Source of the DNA: Globodera rostochiensis
Taxonomy: Eukaryota; Nematoda; Chromadorea; Rhabditida; Heteroderidae
DNA length: 64,000 bases
NCBI GenBank assembly: GCA_018350325.1
Contig: JAEVLN010000036.1
Coordinates: 70,103-134,102 of the forward strand
Direction: 5' to 3'
The notes under the pieces are model-generated. The model was not told the origin of the DNA, did no database searches, and saw only the letters and a list, made by a program, of their open reading frames with translations. Shown here in pieces: positions 1 to 13,398 of this stretch; positions within the stretch are counted from its first letter, which is position 1, and every line of letters starts with the position of its first letter. A program made the translations under genes and the position numbers.

Positions 1-1078
1 CCCTCTCCTCCCTCCGCCCTTTAAAATGAAGTATTTTTATTTTTGAATTCGCAACCCGCAAAATTTTTGGTATTTTTCTCAATTTTTTTAATAAAAACAT
101 TTACAATTTATAAAAAAATTATCGACGCGACGGCGCCTGTCGGCGCCGTCGGACAAACCATCAACAAAATAGATACGGCTGCGGTCTTGTTACCCAATTT
201 TGATCCCTAAAATTGATATTGAAGAATTTTTTGTGGGTACTTTGCTTTTATTTCAATACGCCATAATCTGATATTTCATGTTGAAAGATATTTATTTTAG
301 AAATGAACTCTATATAAGCTCATTTGTTATTAATTTGTATGGGTAAAAATATATTTTTGTAAAAGTTTATTTTTTTGGGTATATTTTCAGATCAATTGTT
401 ATAAACGTTATTTTACAGTTTTTAAATAATATTTTATTTTAACTAGTTTTGAAATTCCATGAGAAAAAAAAATTTATGCCAACTTTAAATGATTTATTTT
501 TATTTAAATCTTGGTAGTGATTTTATGAAAAAAGGTGTGAAATACTAATTTTTTTTTCTTCTAATTTGCATAATATAAAAGGTTGTTAATACTATTATTT
601 TTTATCCACTCATTTTTTAAAATTATGCCTTTTTAACGATAACAATATCTTGATCCTGATCTAGTCGTCGACAGCCGGTAAGTAGAATTTTGCTCAACTT
701 GATTCATATTTGCAATATTTTATCAAGTTTTAAAATTTCTCTGTTATTTTTAGTTTAAGATGTGGTCGTATTTAATTTATGGTATTTAATGGATTATGGT
801 CTTTAATATTTATATTAAGTGTAAAGTTCGTATTCTCCTAACAATCAAAAAAAAATAATAATTAGTTATAGTCAAAAAATAAGTAGATGCCAAAAATAAG
901 TAATCCGTAATGAATAATTTTCCAAATTTTTTTTATACTGTTTAGATCTCCGAAAATTTAATCCCTTTTGGTCAACATTTTTGGAACTTTTATTTCTTCT
1001 AAAAATGGTCTGAAAATGAGCTATAGACGCGGAAAATAGCAGCCAAAGTACCGCACACTCGACTACGGCGGCCAGTAG
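1..1078. other. AT-rich non-coding sequence, no gene seen
   Basis: Very AT-rich with long T and A runs and no convincing ORF. It contains one short GC palindrome at 129-150 (listed separately) and, near 700-830 and 840-960, diverged pieces of dispersed repeats that recur later in the window (for example near 13,600 and 19,030). Confidence 0.6.
129..150. repeat. GGCGCC palindrome, copy 1
   Basis: Perfect 9-bp arms (GACGGCGCC / GGCGCCGTC) around a 4-base loop in AT-rich DNA. Related copies lie at about 1,509-1,530, 1,673-1,699 and 54,095-54,120, each built on the core GCGCCTATCGGC or a close variant. Function unknown; it may mark the end of a short mobile repeat. Confidence 0.6.
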
Positions 1079-1225
1079 GTGGGGCGAGACTCTGTGCTCC
1101 GGAAGAAGTCCGCGCGTGACCCGGCTGGGGTTCTTGCGCGCGCGCGCCCGCTCCGCGGGTCCCCGCGCGCTCGTCCCCCAGTGGCGCTCGTCAGACTTCT
1201 TCCTCCGCTCTCCGTCTCGCCCCAC
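1079..1225. repeat. GC-rich foldback (imperfect hairpin)
   Basis: An isolated GC-rich island of about 150 bp in AT-rich DNA. The outer arms are perfectly complementary for 12 bases (GTGGGGCGAGAC at 1,079-1,090 against 1,214-1,225), and inner blocks containing GAAGAAGTC and GCGCGC runs also pair, so the whole island can fold into one long imperfect hairpin. ORFs cross it on both strands but look like by-products of GC richness. It could be a foldback element, a fragment of a structured RNA, or a MITE core. Confidence 0.6.
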
Positions 1226-2798
1226 TACTTGCTCCGTCATCGCATGCTCGCTGTTGGCGGCCCGTTACACGGCTTTTCATTATTATATCCGGCTTTTGTT
1301 ACTTAAAAGTTGCTATTCCCTTAATTTTCAAAATTTTAACCATAACTTTCTTCATAGTTTTTTCCGGCAAGAAATTTTTACGGATTCGTACTTAGCTCGA
1401 CGAGAGGAATCGATTGGTAGTATTTTTATTCGGATCAGAGCCAGTCCCTATAAGATAGAAATACCAAATGCCTTAACAAAATAAACCATTTTTTTTTTAA
1501 ATTTCCCCGACAGCGCCTATCGGCGCCGTTGGACCCAACCCTCAAAATCTTAATTTAAAAACCTTTGCAGTAAATTTTGGAGTTTAACGGGAAATATGAT
1601 AAAAAACGATTGATTTTGGCGAAATTTTAGACAAAGTTTCGCATCAAAATGCCTTTAAAACTTCAAATTCTTCCGGCGGCGCCTATCGGCACGCCAGGCG
1701 GTACTAAAAGCAAAGTTGACGAATTTATGCTGGTTTTAGACCATTTTTGTACGTTGATTTATTTGTGTATTTTGTTATGTTTAAACTTTTAAAAAACTTG
1801 TAAAAGTATTATTTTCTAAGATGTATATTAAATTCTTTCATTTTCATCCAATAAAATTAAATATTTAGTCAAATTTTATTTTCGTTTGATAAGGTTTTAA
1901 AATTTATTGGTCAATAGGGTTATCGGTTTTTTATTTTATTTTTTTCCATTCTATATTAATTATTCATTGATTCTATATATCACTTGCTTTTACTGTTGCC
2001 TTGATAGGTCTTCAATTTAAATTATATAAACCCATTAAAAAAGAAAATTATACAATTACAAGTGTTATGAACGCATTAATATAAAAGAAAATAATCTATT
2101 ACTTAAAAATGAAGAACCCCTAAGAAAATCTAAGCAAAACTGTTTAAGTATTACCATTTTAATTGTTTTTATTATCCAATTAAAGTTTTAATACATTATT
2201 TGGGTTATGCTGTTTATTTACGAAAGATGTTACATTTAATTTGATATCATAAATAGTAGGTCTTTATAATTATGATTACTTTACGTTGATTTTCTTTTAC
2301 CAGGTAATATCTTCATTCATAAAATATTGAAATTGAGATAATCACAGCTCTTAGTTATTCGGGTTTTTATTTGTTATTTATTCAATCCACGGTAGGGCTT
2401 GGGTTGTATTCTCCTTGATATACTATTATTTATTTTGTTTTAAAAGCTTATTCTGGAATTTACTTTAATTATATTATTTTATTTTCCAATGCCCTCAAAA
2501 CTCATTGAGCGGGAAATTTGGTCTGCAGCGAGTCTAAATTATATTTTATAAGCTTGCGAATAATTTATCTGCTTTATCTTTCTTTCAACATATGCAAATC
2601 CATTTATAAATAAATAATGGTGATTTCGATTATAAGCTTTAAAATTAGTCGATTTTATATTTTCCAATTTAATTTTGTGTTTTTTTTTTAAATTTTAATG
2701 AAATTTTATAAAACAATTTATTTGCAATTAGAGAATTACGCTTTTTCTTTGTAACAATTATATTTATACAGTTTTTGTTTTTTAAGAAATTATTTTTC
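1226..2798. other. AT-rich non-coding sequence, no gene seen
   Basis: No supported gene. Two further copies of the GGCGCC/TATCGGC palindrome lie at about 1,509-1,530 and 1,673-1,699. The rest is low-complexity AT-rich sequence. Confidence 0.6.
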
Positions 2799-2984
2799 AG
2801 TTTACCTTTCATGAATCATATGGGGAGCCTGATTGTAAAAGTTGCCTTTTACGAGACATATTTGAAATACTCAGATTCAGTTTGTTCAACTCCCGAAAAA
2901 AAGGAGACGGCAACGCAGACTGAAGAGCCTTCAACGCAGCTTTCTCTAACAGCCAATAGACCGGAGCGCGGCCACCGCTCCTAG
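2799..2984 (+). CDS. Possible host exon (weak candidate)
   Basis: A locally less AT-rich open stretch follows a sequence resembling a nematode splice acceptor (TTATTTTTCAG) and ends at TAG 2,982-2,984. The predicted end is polar and rich in Thr, Glu and Gln, unlike the neighbouring random ORFs. No domain is recognised and no partner exon was found nearby. It may be the last exon of an unseen gene or a pseudo-exon. Confidence 0.15.
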   Translation, partial: SLPFMNHMGSLIVKVAFYETYLKYSDSVCSTPEKKETATQTEEPSTQLSLTANRPERGHRS

Positions 2985-5900
2985 TCCACATGATTCCCCA
3001 CAATTTTAACTTTTTAGTTATTAGAATGTTTGGCACTTTTTAAAATATATTTTAGCCTTTTTTAAATAAATTAGATTTTTTTTCATTTTTAGGACGCTTG
3101 ATTGTAATTAAAGAGATTTTAGATGGTGAAAAGAATACGAGTAAATATTTTAAGTTTACGGAGTAAAATCTCTTTCATTCAATTTTTTTAACAATGCATG
3201 GTTATCTCCGGCCAGTTATCAAAAACGCGATCTGGATTTATTTTAATTAATTGTTTGGAAAATTGAATAAAATTATGTTTATTAATGAATTAATTATTTT
3301 ATTTATTTCACTGCTACATAACCATTAATTTTTTTGTTTTTTCACGAATCTAGAAATTTTAGATTGAGAATATTTTTTCTATTCACGAATGCAGCAGTTT
3401 GGCAGACAACGTAGTGCCAGCGGAGGGGCTGCTCTTCAAACCTGCTCCATCAAATCGGCAATTTTATTAATAAAATGAGTTAATCTTTACAATTACAATA
3501 TTTTTTAAAAGCTGAAACTTTATTTGTATTTTTTTAAATAACATCAATTTATTAATTTTTTTACTTTCTCAAAAATTATTGTTATGAAGTCAGTTTCGTG
3601 TATAGTTTTCAGAAGGTGAATAATTTGAGTGTGCATGTGAAAAATTAATTTTTTTAATAATATTTACATTACTATTTGTAGTAATTTTTTATAATACTTT
3701 TTCTATTACTAATTTATTTTGCTTATTTTAACAAAAAAATTTATTTATTAACTTTGATTCTTATTCGATTATCATTTTTCAAATAATTGGAATTAAAATA
3801 TTAAATGTTAAACTTGCGACCAAGTATTTACATAGTTATAAATTGTTGTTAATAATGACTAGATATGACAAATAAGGTCAGTTATGACAAATGATCACTA
3901 AGATAAGACAAATAATGAATATTCTGATCATTAGAGTGATGCGTCTGATCATTGTAAAGTCGATGCTGATAATGATTATGATTATTCGTTTTTGGTCATT
4001 CGGCTAGAAACATTCGTAAGAGTTTGTGGTTCATGACAAAATTAGATAGCCTATTTTTAAATTATGATTTTGTTTGCTGTTTAATTTAAATTAATAAAAA
4101 TTTATTTAACTCTGATTCATTTAATTATTTTATTTTAAAGAGATTTGTTTTTATTTGAAAATTTATTTTAAATTAGTGATTTTATATCAGTGTTTTACAA
4201 TGTTTCACTACATCATTTTCTGACAGACAAACACATTATCTTTTTTAATTATTTTTTTTCTTTGTAAAATATTATTATTTAAATATCTAACTTGTTTCTG
4301 GCGCAGGCATTTCTTTAAAGCTCATTCACTCTTTGTTTAGATTTTTTGTCTAACTTTAAAATATGATAATTCTATGCGATTTTGTCGTTTTACCCAAAAC
4401 TCGAAACAAAATTTTTTTCCCAAACCCGAAACCCCAAAATATCCGAAACCCCAAAATTTTCAAAACGAAACTTCAAATAAATGTTGTTACAATTTTTTAC
4501 CAGTGTGTGTATCAAGCAAGTACCAATCTATTTAGGTAATACTTTGGTCACATAAAATTACTATTCATATGGCGCATTTTAATCCATAGAGGGAAATTTT
4601 GATGAAGAAAATTCAATGTCTCATCCGCCAAACTTTTTCTCAGATCAGTTACAATCAATTTGGCCACCGAAAATAATCCTTGCTGGAAAAAGAAATTACC
4701 TTATTCATCAATAGAAGATATATTATTTATTGTTATTTCTCATAGCAGTAAGAACATTTTTATAATAGGGCATTACAGTTGCAGAATCGCTTTTTTATAC
4801 TAAATTTTCTTTTAGGTATGAGGCTTGTCCTTTTTATATATAACTTAACGTATTGATTATTATTGTGTGTATTATTTGGTTTTTTTAATCAAAACTGCTG
4901 AAAAAATGCCTTTGGTGTCAACGATTAGTTTATTAGTTTCATTTGTGGCTTATTCGAAATTTTATTAAATTATTATTTCTCATGTCTAAAAATACGTCAA
5001 CGGAGCCTCTTGTGTTGTTTTTATTCATTGAAAAGTTTTTTTAAACTTTCAATTTAAATTAATTTTTTATTTGCTTTTTGGGATTTTTAATGAGTCGGAA
5101 GGGCGGGCCTCATCAGTATGATACTTTCCTTGACGCGCAAGTTTAGCAAGGCTAAAATATATAATAAATACCTTTATTCTTTTATTTTTAATAAAATTAT
5201 TTGTTACAATTTTGTTATATTTTCACGTAATTAACTAAATATGGCGCTCCATCATGCATCTTTTTTTAAAGAATAAATTAAATTAAAGCAATACTGCATA
5301 ATAACTTTTTCGCTTTTTTGATTCGTTTGTCTAAATATCTAATTATATTATTTGATCATAAATTTGATATCGCAATGCGCAGGTCCGTTTACGGGAAAGT
5401 GTCGCTGTAGCCAAAACACGAATATAGTTAAAATACTTTTTATAATTCAGTTCGTAAAATATTAGCCTTTGATTTTTTAAATTACTCGCATTGATTTTTT
5501 AATTAATATATATTTTTCAAAAACCGCCCCCGAGAGTGCCCGACATAGTAACCTGCTCGGTCAGTTTTACAGCTGAATCCAATTTTTTGCTTGATAAAAT
5601 TATTTATAAAATACGGCCACTTCTTTATCAATATAATTTTTATTTTTTTGAAAATTTAAACAATATCAAGTCTTCTTCCTCGTATAATTTTATTACAAAT
5701 ATCAAGCCGCTTCTTCGTTTTATAATTGTTTTTAAATATAAGCCGGTTCTTTATATAAAAATATCTGTCGTTTCATGTATATATTTTTTAATTTACAAGC
5801 AATTTCTTCATACTTTTTTTAAATATCATCAGCATTTCATCAAATATACAATTTTTTTCTAAATATAGGCTGCTTAATTTTTAAAAAATATCTTTTTATC

Positions 5901-6469
5901 AATACATTTTTATCGCTTCTTAATCATATAATTTTTTAAAAAAAATTTCAATTCAAATTCATTAATAAATAATGTTTTTAAAATATCAAGCCTCTTCTTC
6001 GTCGTATAATTTTTTTAAAAATTAAAGCCGGTTCTTTATATAAAAATACAATACATCATTTATAGAAATTGATGCTAAGTCATTTGGTTTTAGCCAATTT
6101 TATATAATAAAGCGCGATTTATATTTATTTTTTTGCTTTATAGATTGAAGAAGTGAACAGCTTAATTTAAAGTAGATAATGCCAAATAGCTTGATTTTAT
6201 GTTTTTACCAGATAAATGAAGAATGCTTTTTAACTAATCTACCACTTTTTAAATTAAATTTTAAAGCTTGTTTTTTTAACATGAATTTGGGTTTTCAGTG
6301 ACGAGTTTGATAAGCACCTCTATAGCCGCAGCTGTGAACTGTTATATGGCCCTGTTGTGCATGTTCAATTATGGCAACAGCATTGACGAAGATTAGTTTA
6401 CAAAATGATTTTAAATAAAAGAATTTTATTGGCTTTTATTTCTATAATCTGATCGTAAATAACATTATT
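2985..6469. other. AT-rich non-coding sequence, no gene seen
   Basis: No supported coding sequence. Low-complexity spots include an A/C-rich stretch at about 4,390-4,490 with repeated CCCAAAA-like and CGAAACC-like words, and a TGATCATT/GACAAAT-rich stretch at about 3,860-4,000. The 108-residue ORF at 5,536-5,862 has AT-driven composition (Phe, Ile, Lys, Tyr) and no recognisable domain. Confidence 0.5.
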
Positions 6470-7135
6470 TATTAGTCAGTGACTTTCTAAAACGTTATTT
6501 TAATAAAAACTTTTAAATTAAGCAATCTATTATAATTTAACTGTACATTTTACAATTTTATTTTTATTATCAGTTTTTTTAACGTTATTTGATTTATTTT
6601 ATGGTTTAAATTTAGTTTTCAACTATTATAATAACTGCGATAATGATTAAGTTTATTTTTGCTTTTGTTGTTTTTTTTTTGTTATTTATTCAAATAATCC
6701 CCGGTAAAAAATCCGCTGCCCAAACATGGTTGAGCTTGCCTCCACCAACGCGGATGTTACCGTTGCTCACCATTTTGTCTCAGTTGGCTTGATTTTTTAA
6801 ATAGGTTTTGATCTTTTAATATTTCAACACAAAACCTTATTATTATTATTTCTATTAATCTAAATTACTTTCGTCATTATCCTTTATTAATAGTGCAGGT
6901 GTAACATAGGCTTGGGTTTTTAAGTCGTTTTTGATTTGATTTATTAATATTTAACCACAGATCCTTCTTCTCTGCCTTTGCTTTTAGTTGAGACATTGGG
7001 TGACCGTAATTAATTTTTTGATATTATAAGAAACAACTATTATAATTTAACTGTACATTTATACAATTTTATTTTTATTATCAGTTTCGTTTTAACGTCA
7101 TTTGATTTATTTTATAGTTTAAATTTATTTTTCAA
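6470..7135. repeat. Dispersed repeat family F, left copy
   Basis: Contains two diverged internal copies of one AT-rich block (about 6,530-6,615 and 7,035-7,130) and the segment CCGCTGCCCAAA...TCCACCAAC. Both reappear to the right of the Polinton at about 52,050-52,440. No coding capacity recognised. Confidence 0.5.
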
Positions 7136-7299
7136 GAAGCAGTGCTTATCTCAGTGCCTGGTCTAACAGATGGCTTAGAATTGCCATATCGAACAGCGTT
7201 GCACGCGTTCCGGTAATCGTCTCCAATTGGTTTTGCATCGTCCGGTTATACATTTTACTTTTATATTGTCTGTACACCTATCTTCGCTGATTACCAGTT

Positions 7300-8350
7300 C
7301 ATTTAGGCCAGCAAAAATGACAAATAATGATTAAGACTTGAATTGGTTTTTATTTTATTTGTTTTTTAAAAAATATTTGTGAGTAGAATTAGAATGGGGA
7401 TCAGCCGTGACACTCCTACTTTTCGCCACGTCTTTATGCAGCATAGCGTAACATTGCTTCAGTTGTGAGGGTAGCGTCCCTAAACCCATATGTTATTAAA
7501 CATTTATTTTAGATAGACTTTTGTATATGGGGATTTTTTGTGTCTATAAATAAAGTTAATGCTTTACCGGCCGCAATTAAGTGTTTAATTACAATAAGTA
7601 TTGCAAGTTTAATTTCAATGCATTCTCTTTTTAATTTCTTTTTGATCGCAAATTTCTATTTTCGCTTTAATTTTTTTGTTCTTTTATTAAATGCAATTCC
7701 TTATATGGTCTTGATTTTCTTATTTTTAATCATTTAGGAATTTTGGGGTCCGAGTAGATCCGAACATTATTTTTATGAATACGGTTGATGGATTCGGCTT
7801 TATATGGTTTTTTTTAAATTTTTTGATGCAATATTTTGTTAAGAATTAATTGGTCTTTGTTTATGGTATTTGTTTTAATTTTATTTATAATTTTTATAAA
7901 ACTAGAAAGCGGATTTTAGGGACTAAAAAAGTGTGCTAAAACTAAATCAGTCAATTTTTCGTGAAAATCTTTAATCAATCTTTATTAATTTCTTCTTACA
8001 ATTGTAAATATTATATTTTTTACTTGTTTTGTAAAATTTTATAAAAAAAGGAGTGAATTTTTAATAAACACTTCTAAAAAAGTTTTAAATTTCAAAAAAG
8101 GAAAAATGGCCCTTAAGGTAACAAAAAATGCATAAAAACAAAATTTTTTCAGAAAATATCAATCTTTGTGGGTGGATTTTGGACCAAGAAAAAGTAATGG
8201 GTCATTTTTGGGAAAGAAAAATTTTGATTTTAGGGATATATTTCCTCTCAAAAAGGCCGAAATAAAATTTATAGGGACTAAAAACTCTAATTACAAATTT
8301 CAACCATTTTTTGCTCAAATTGGGAGATTTATATTTTTAAATGAACTAAA
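7300..8350. repeat. Diverged single copy of the 1.86-kb satellite unit (family G)
   Basis: Segments at about 7,300-7,450, 7,550-7,730 (TTTACCGGCCGCAATT and the following TATTTTCGCTTTAATTTTT) and 7,900-8,340 (GGATTTTAGGGACTAAAAAA, then TCAGTCAATTTTTCG) match blocks of the satellite unit at 54.9-64.0 kb in the same order but with many differences. It is probably an older dispersed relative of the sequence amplified there. Confidence 0.55.
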
Positions 8351-8639
8351 TATGTAATTGATATTTTTTTCTTAATTTATAATCTTGCGATGCCTTAATT
8401 CTTAAACGATAGTTAACAATGATTTCATATTGTTTTCATCATTTTAATAATAAAATAATTTTTTAGGTTAATATATTTGATAATGTGATCATTTTCATCC
8501 CTTTAATATGCCCCATGATAGGAAAAAAACTGTCTTCATTTTGTTTAATTATTTTTATCCGGAAAAATTTTAAATTGTCTTTAACAGTTTGCTTTTTATT
8601 TTTGTAAAACTTTTCAGCTTATCTTTTCATAACATACAT

Positions 8640-9130
8640 TCAAAAAAAAATTTATACAAGATAAATCCGTCGCGTTGTATTGTTGTATTTTATGTTTATA
8701 AGATTGTAATATTGCATGTGATGGTATCATTTCACAAATTTTATTGTTATATTTTTTATTTATTTGCTGAAGAGAATTGATTTTCTTTACTTTATTTAAT
8801 TCATGTGGATAGAAATGACTATGCAAATCTGAGTTGCTAAACCTTTTCTCATGATAAATTTTATTATATATGTTATTGATTATTTTTTATAGTTCAAACT
8901 CCCTCTTTAGCAATTTAATTTATTTAAATCAAATAATAATATTTAGAGTTCGCCATGGTTAGTTGATTTATCATGTTTTAAAATTTCTCTGTTATTGTTA
9001 GTTTAATTCATACTTGTTCAGACTACCCAACAACCATATCATTCGTCTAAAGTTGTTGTATTAAATATATGGTATTTAATAGATAATAGTCTTTATTGTG
9101 GATATTAATTATTTGAGTTAAGCAAAAAAA
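8640..9130. repeat. Dispersed repeat family A, copy 1
   Basis: Shares in order, with copies at about 18,720-19,190 and 22,250-22,700, the blocks TTGTATTGTTGTATTTTATG, ATTGCATGTGATGGTAT, GAGTTGCTAAACCTTTTCTC, GTTCAAACTCCCTCTTTAGC and TTTAATTCATACTTGTTC. AT-rich and non-coding; element class unknown. A partial extra copy follows at about 9,240-9,360. Confidence 0.6.
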
Positions 9131-9349
9131 TAGAAATATACTTAATAAATATATGTCATTAATTTTTATTGATGCCTTTCAATCAAGCTAAATTTGTTGC
9201 AGAATGTCGCTTTACAGTAATATGCTATTGTATAAGTTTAGTTCAAATAAGTTTTATGTTTAAAGACTGTAATATTGCATTTGATGGTATCATTTCACAG
9301 ATTTTATCGATAAATTTTTTATTTATTTGCTGAAGAGAATTGATTTTTT

Positions 9350-9965
9350 TTACTTAGAAAATTTAAAAATTAAACGAAATATAATTTTAAGATAATTGGT
9401 TTTATGCTTAAGTTTAGTCACATCGATCGCAATAATTCTATTTTACAATATTCGAGGTTAATAGTCCTTCCATTTAACTAAGTACTCCGCATTGCCGTTT
9501 AGATTTCGTTTTTAAATACACTTTTTTGAGACTGATTATATTTCTATAACGTGTTTAATATTTGGGTTCTTGCAATTTTGGCACGTGGCGTTTTTTAGTT
9601 TAAATCATTTTGCACCTGCCCACCCTTTAAATCCAAATATTTTCCGCAGCCATTTTTATCTATTTTTCATTTGTTTTATTTTATAAACGTGTTGTTTTTT
9701 CGCATTTGGCACTTGTAATCGGGTGCGCACCTTTTGTTGTTAATTTTTTTGGTGCGCAGTTAACAACTTTTAATTATTTTCTTTTTTGTTGGGTTCCTTG
9801 CACTTTTGCAGTTTATCACTCATAATGCCTTTTGTCAAACATTACCTTCTATTTTTACAATTTATAAATTATTTTTGATACCATTATTCGTTTTTGTATT
9901 AATGGAGAAAGGATTATTGTTTTTCTTTATTTTTTCCAGCTTCGAGGACAATTTACTTTTTACGT
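9350..9965. repeat. Dispersed repeat family B, copy 1
   Basis: Shares with copies near 16.3, 20.1, 23.5 and 26.1 kb the ordered blocks TAAGTTTAGTCACATCGATC, TTTTTTGAGACTGATTAT, ATATTTGGGTTCTTGCAATT and a GGTGCGCA(G)TTAAC-like segment. Short ORFs in these copies are not conserved in frame, so it is called a non-coding repeat. Confidence 0.55.
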
Positions 9966-10269
9966 CATTGTAGTTGCTCGAATGGCATAATAAAAATTAT
10001 TTTTAGTTTAATTCATACTTGTTCAAACCACCCAACGACCATTTTATTTTATAATGCATTAATTGTTTCTTTGTTTTAAATGATATGTTTTGAGGCTTTG
10101 ATTTGTGTTTTAGATTGTTTTGCATACTTCTTTAAAATAAGTTTTTTAAATTGCGTCTGATCTTTACAATGTTCTTCAACAATTCTTAAATTATATTATG
10201 TTTAAATTCTTATATTGTTTATTTTCTCGAATCAAGAATTTCACCATCTTATAAAACTTAATTTTTAAA

Positions 10270-10700
10270 AAGTATTATCAAGCGTCCGGGCAAGTGATAT
10301 ACCATTTTGAAGCTCAGACATTAGGCCACCTCCTACCACAAAATCAGGCCAATGCTCAACCAAAAAATTTTCACAATAAAAGTTGGCGCAAAAAAAAATA
10401 AATTTTTCAAAGTTTGCCAACCCATTTCGACCTCAAGTTGAACTTTACAGACCTACACAAAAGACATTTTTTGTAGCTTAACACCATCCCGACTTATAAT
10501 TAACCAACCCCGATCCGATCCGAGCAAACCCCATCGTTTTTGTGAATTTCTCCCAAACAGTCAAAAAAAGTGAAAAAGGTGCACTTTTTCGACATTTTGT
10601 GCAGAGCAGATTTTGAACACGGTTAGATCTAACGACCCCCAAGTTATCCATTCGAACCCAAATTTTGTCTAGTTATGCTCTTTCTCCAAACCCAACCCGC
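10270..10700. other. Compositionally distinct 430-bp block, unassigned
   Basis: Less AT-rich than its surroundings and strongly C-over-G biased on the plus strand, with many CCAACCC and CCGATCC-type words. No long ORF, no terminal repeats and no second copy were noticed. It resembles inserted sequence, but its nature is unknown. Confidence 0.3.
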
Positions 10701-12957
10701 CAAAAAAAGCATGCTTTAAAAATGAAATTACACGATTAAACAAACTATATTTGTTAACATATCAATGAAAACCGAACCTTAAAATTTTCATTTTAAATAT
10801 ATATGAAAACAAAAATATGATTTTGAAAGGGTTGCCAATTTTTTAATAAGTAAATTTTGCACATTTAATTTTATCAACATTAACAGTTAGGTTCATTGCA
10901 TAAACTTTGTATTTTATTTGTTATATTCTCGATGCATATTTGTTTTAAATTTTATATAATGTTCTAAAAATATATGCTCATTGTTTTGTAGAACAAAGAA
11001 ATTTAAAAAAATGCTTTTTAACTTTTTATGTATTTATTATGTAACTAAAACTTTTACTACGATAGGAATAAATAATGGGCAAAATTTATTATTATAGCTA
11101 AATTAAATATTTTAAAAACATTGAATAATTTTATTTAATACTTAATTATTTATCAGTATTTCAAAAAGCACCCGGTGCCCTCGGCGGTATCTCACAGTGC
11201 TGACACTGTGACCCGGATGTTTCTTCCAAACGTGCGTGCAGAGTGCCCGCTCGTCATAGGAGCCAAATGCGCAAAACCTGCAAAATGCGCGGAATTCGGT
11301 CCCCTTATTCCAGTCCAAAAGTAATTATTTGGGTGGTCATAACGACCACAATTATAAGATAATATTTTTTATTTAAAGTTTTATTTAATAATATGTATTG
11401 CTTTTTCGTTTAATGGGGGGTCATTTTTTTTTGTAAATCTTACCACAAACTTCTGTTTTTTAACTGTCATGATTTCAATTAAATTTTAAATAGAAATTGT
11501 CATTTAAAAATTTCTAACCACAATAGTTTTTAATTTTTGGAGTAATTGGACTTTTATTCACAATGAATTTTTGCCAATTAGATTTGAATCGAAATTTAGG
11601 ATTAATACGTTTGTGGTTTGTTGACACAATTAAATTTATGCTGGTTCTCATAATTTATTCAATCATCCCTGTAATTAATGTGTAGAGAAGCAGGTAGTTT
11701 TTTATTTATTGATAATTAATATTAACTTGCAAAATCCGGTTTTAGATTTAATAAAATTTTAAATAAATTCAACTTTACGAATATTAAAATTAAACAATAA
11801 TTAATGCTGCAACTGTCGTAATATTAAAGCCACTATATTATTTCATCCCTCGTCGTTTATGTTAATTAATGCATTGTTTTATTCATACAAGTTTTTATCA
11901 TTTTAATTTATATTTTATTAAAAGCAGCACAACATTACTTATTTATTATTGGCTACTTGGGTTTTGCAGCTCCCAGTCATGTGGTGCTTTCTTTTTTTGC
12001 ACATTATGCTGTAAATTTTTGCTAAGATTTTGTAGACTGTTGTTAGTTATAATATTTTGCAAAAAAAAGAAGATTCAATAAACATTTGTGTCTGTCTGTT
12101 TTTTAGGCTATAATTTTATTTAAATGTATTGTTTATTTTTGAAATTGTTTAATTTTAACCTCAATCACCTTATTCTTTGAGTATTTGACAGAGTTATTTA
12201 AATGTTACAGTGTTTCCTATTATTTTAGAAGTTTCCTTGCCTGCAGAAAACCCAGAATACCTCCCTTTTTTCTTCAAAATGTTAAATTTATTTAATAAAA
12301 CATAAGATAGTGAAACATATGCTGAGCTTTCGATAAAAGTTATTGTACACTGATTGTGTTCTGAATTTGCTCATTTCACTTTCAATTTATATTCAACTTT
12401 TTTCACTTTCTAATATTGATGTGAAATGTTATGTACTTTTAATTTCTTTTGCTAAGTTTTTGATATTAATTGAATGAGTCATTGGTTTATCGGCTTAGAA
12501 ATATTTAATAATTGGCCATGTAATTGAACATTTTCAAATTGTTTTCGTATGGTTTTAAATATTCCGTATTTTATAAAAGCGGCAGCTCTCCAAACTTTGG
12601 TTGCTTGCCCTTTTTGGATGGCTTCTCTATGTGCGTAGCGAGAGATTTCATTTTAATTTTAGGTTAACCTTTAGTGCATTACTAAATTAGATTAATTCTT
12701 TTTAAATTTAATTCTTTATTACTTAATAATTTAGCTAACACAAATACCAATGTTATTTCGATTAATTCAAAATTAGAAGTTTTATGTCAGGAAAAAACCT
12801 TATTAACACGTGTCTTTTAAGTATAATTCATAGGTAGCTAAAAAATTTAATACTTTATTATAAAAATATTTAATGCATTTTATTTTTGTATTACGATTAT
12901 ATACTCTTATTATTTTTGATATTACTTTTGTATTTCTCACATTTGGGTAACTAAATG
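10701..12957. other. AT-rich non-coding sequence, no gene seen
   Basis: No supported gene. A less AT-rich patch at about 11,168-11,330 includes a small perfect hairpin (CACAGTG / CACTGTG at about 11,193-11,212). It is not recognised as any RNA family. Confidence 0.45.
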
Positions 12958-13066
12958 CGAAAAATTTCTTAAACTTTGTCAGCATGTGACGAATTGCACG
13001 TAGCACTTCTTCTACAACGTTGATTGAGGTGACGGGTCTCAAAGTCTTGGTTTGCTTAGCCAACTA
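12958..13066 (-). CDS. Possible host exon (weak candidate)
   Basis: On the minus strand a short, less AT-rich open stretch follows a splice-acceptor-like ATACTTAG. It encodes a basic, helical-looking peptide beginning near AKQTKTLRPVTSIN, then runs into AT-rich sequence. No domain is recognised and no companion exon was found. It could be a lone exon, a pseudogene fragment or chance. Confidence 0.15.
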
Positions 13067-13398
13067 AGTATAAAATTTTATGAATACATCTATATAACGT
13101 ATTAAATTTTGCTGAGATTTTTGGTGTTTTTGAAGACTAAGATTGAATAATATACCGAACTTTTTTCAAATTTATTATTTTCCAAAAATGTTAAAATAAT
13201 AAGCAAAAAAGGTTTAAATCTACTTAATTAGGCGTCAAACACAGAAAAAAAGCACAGTATTTGTCAAAATATAATGATTTTATTTCCAATAAAGAATTTC
13301 TTCGTTCAGTCAAGTGCATTAAATCTTTTGACGAAAAGTTTTACGATTTTGTTAAAAATAAACGTTGAAAAATTCGAATCTATTACCAATTTTTCCAT

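Noticed and set aside
872..1484. Three ORFs over the GC-rich island, both strands
   Set aside because: The island is a foldback; open frames on both strands arise from high GC and lack of stops.
5536..5862. 108-aa plus-strand ORF
   Set aside because: Phe/Ile/Lys/Tyr-rich translation of AT-rich DNA, no domain, no splice context.
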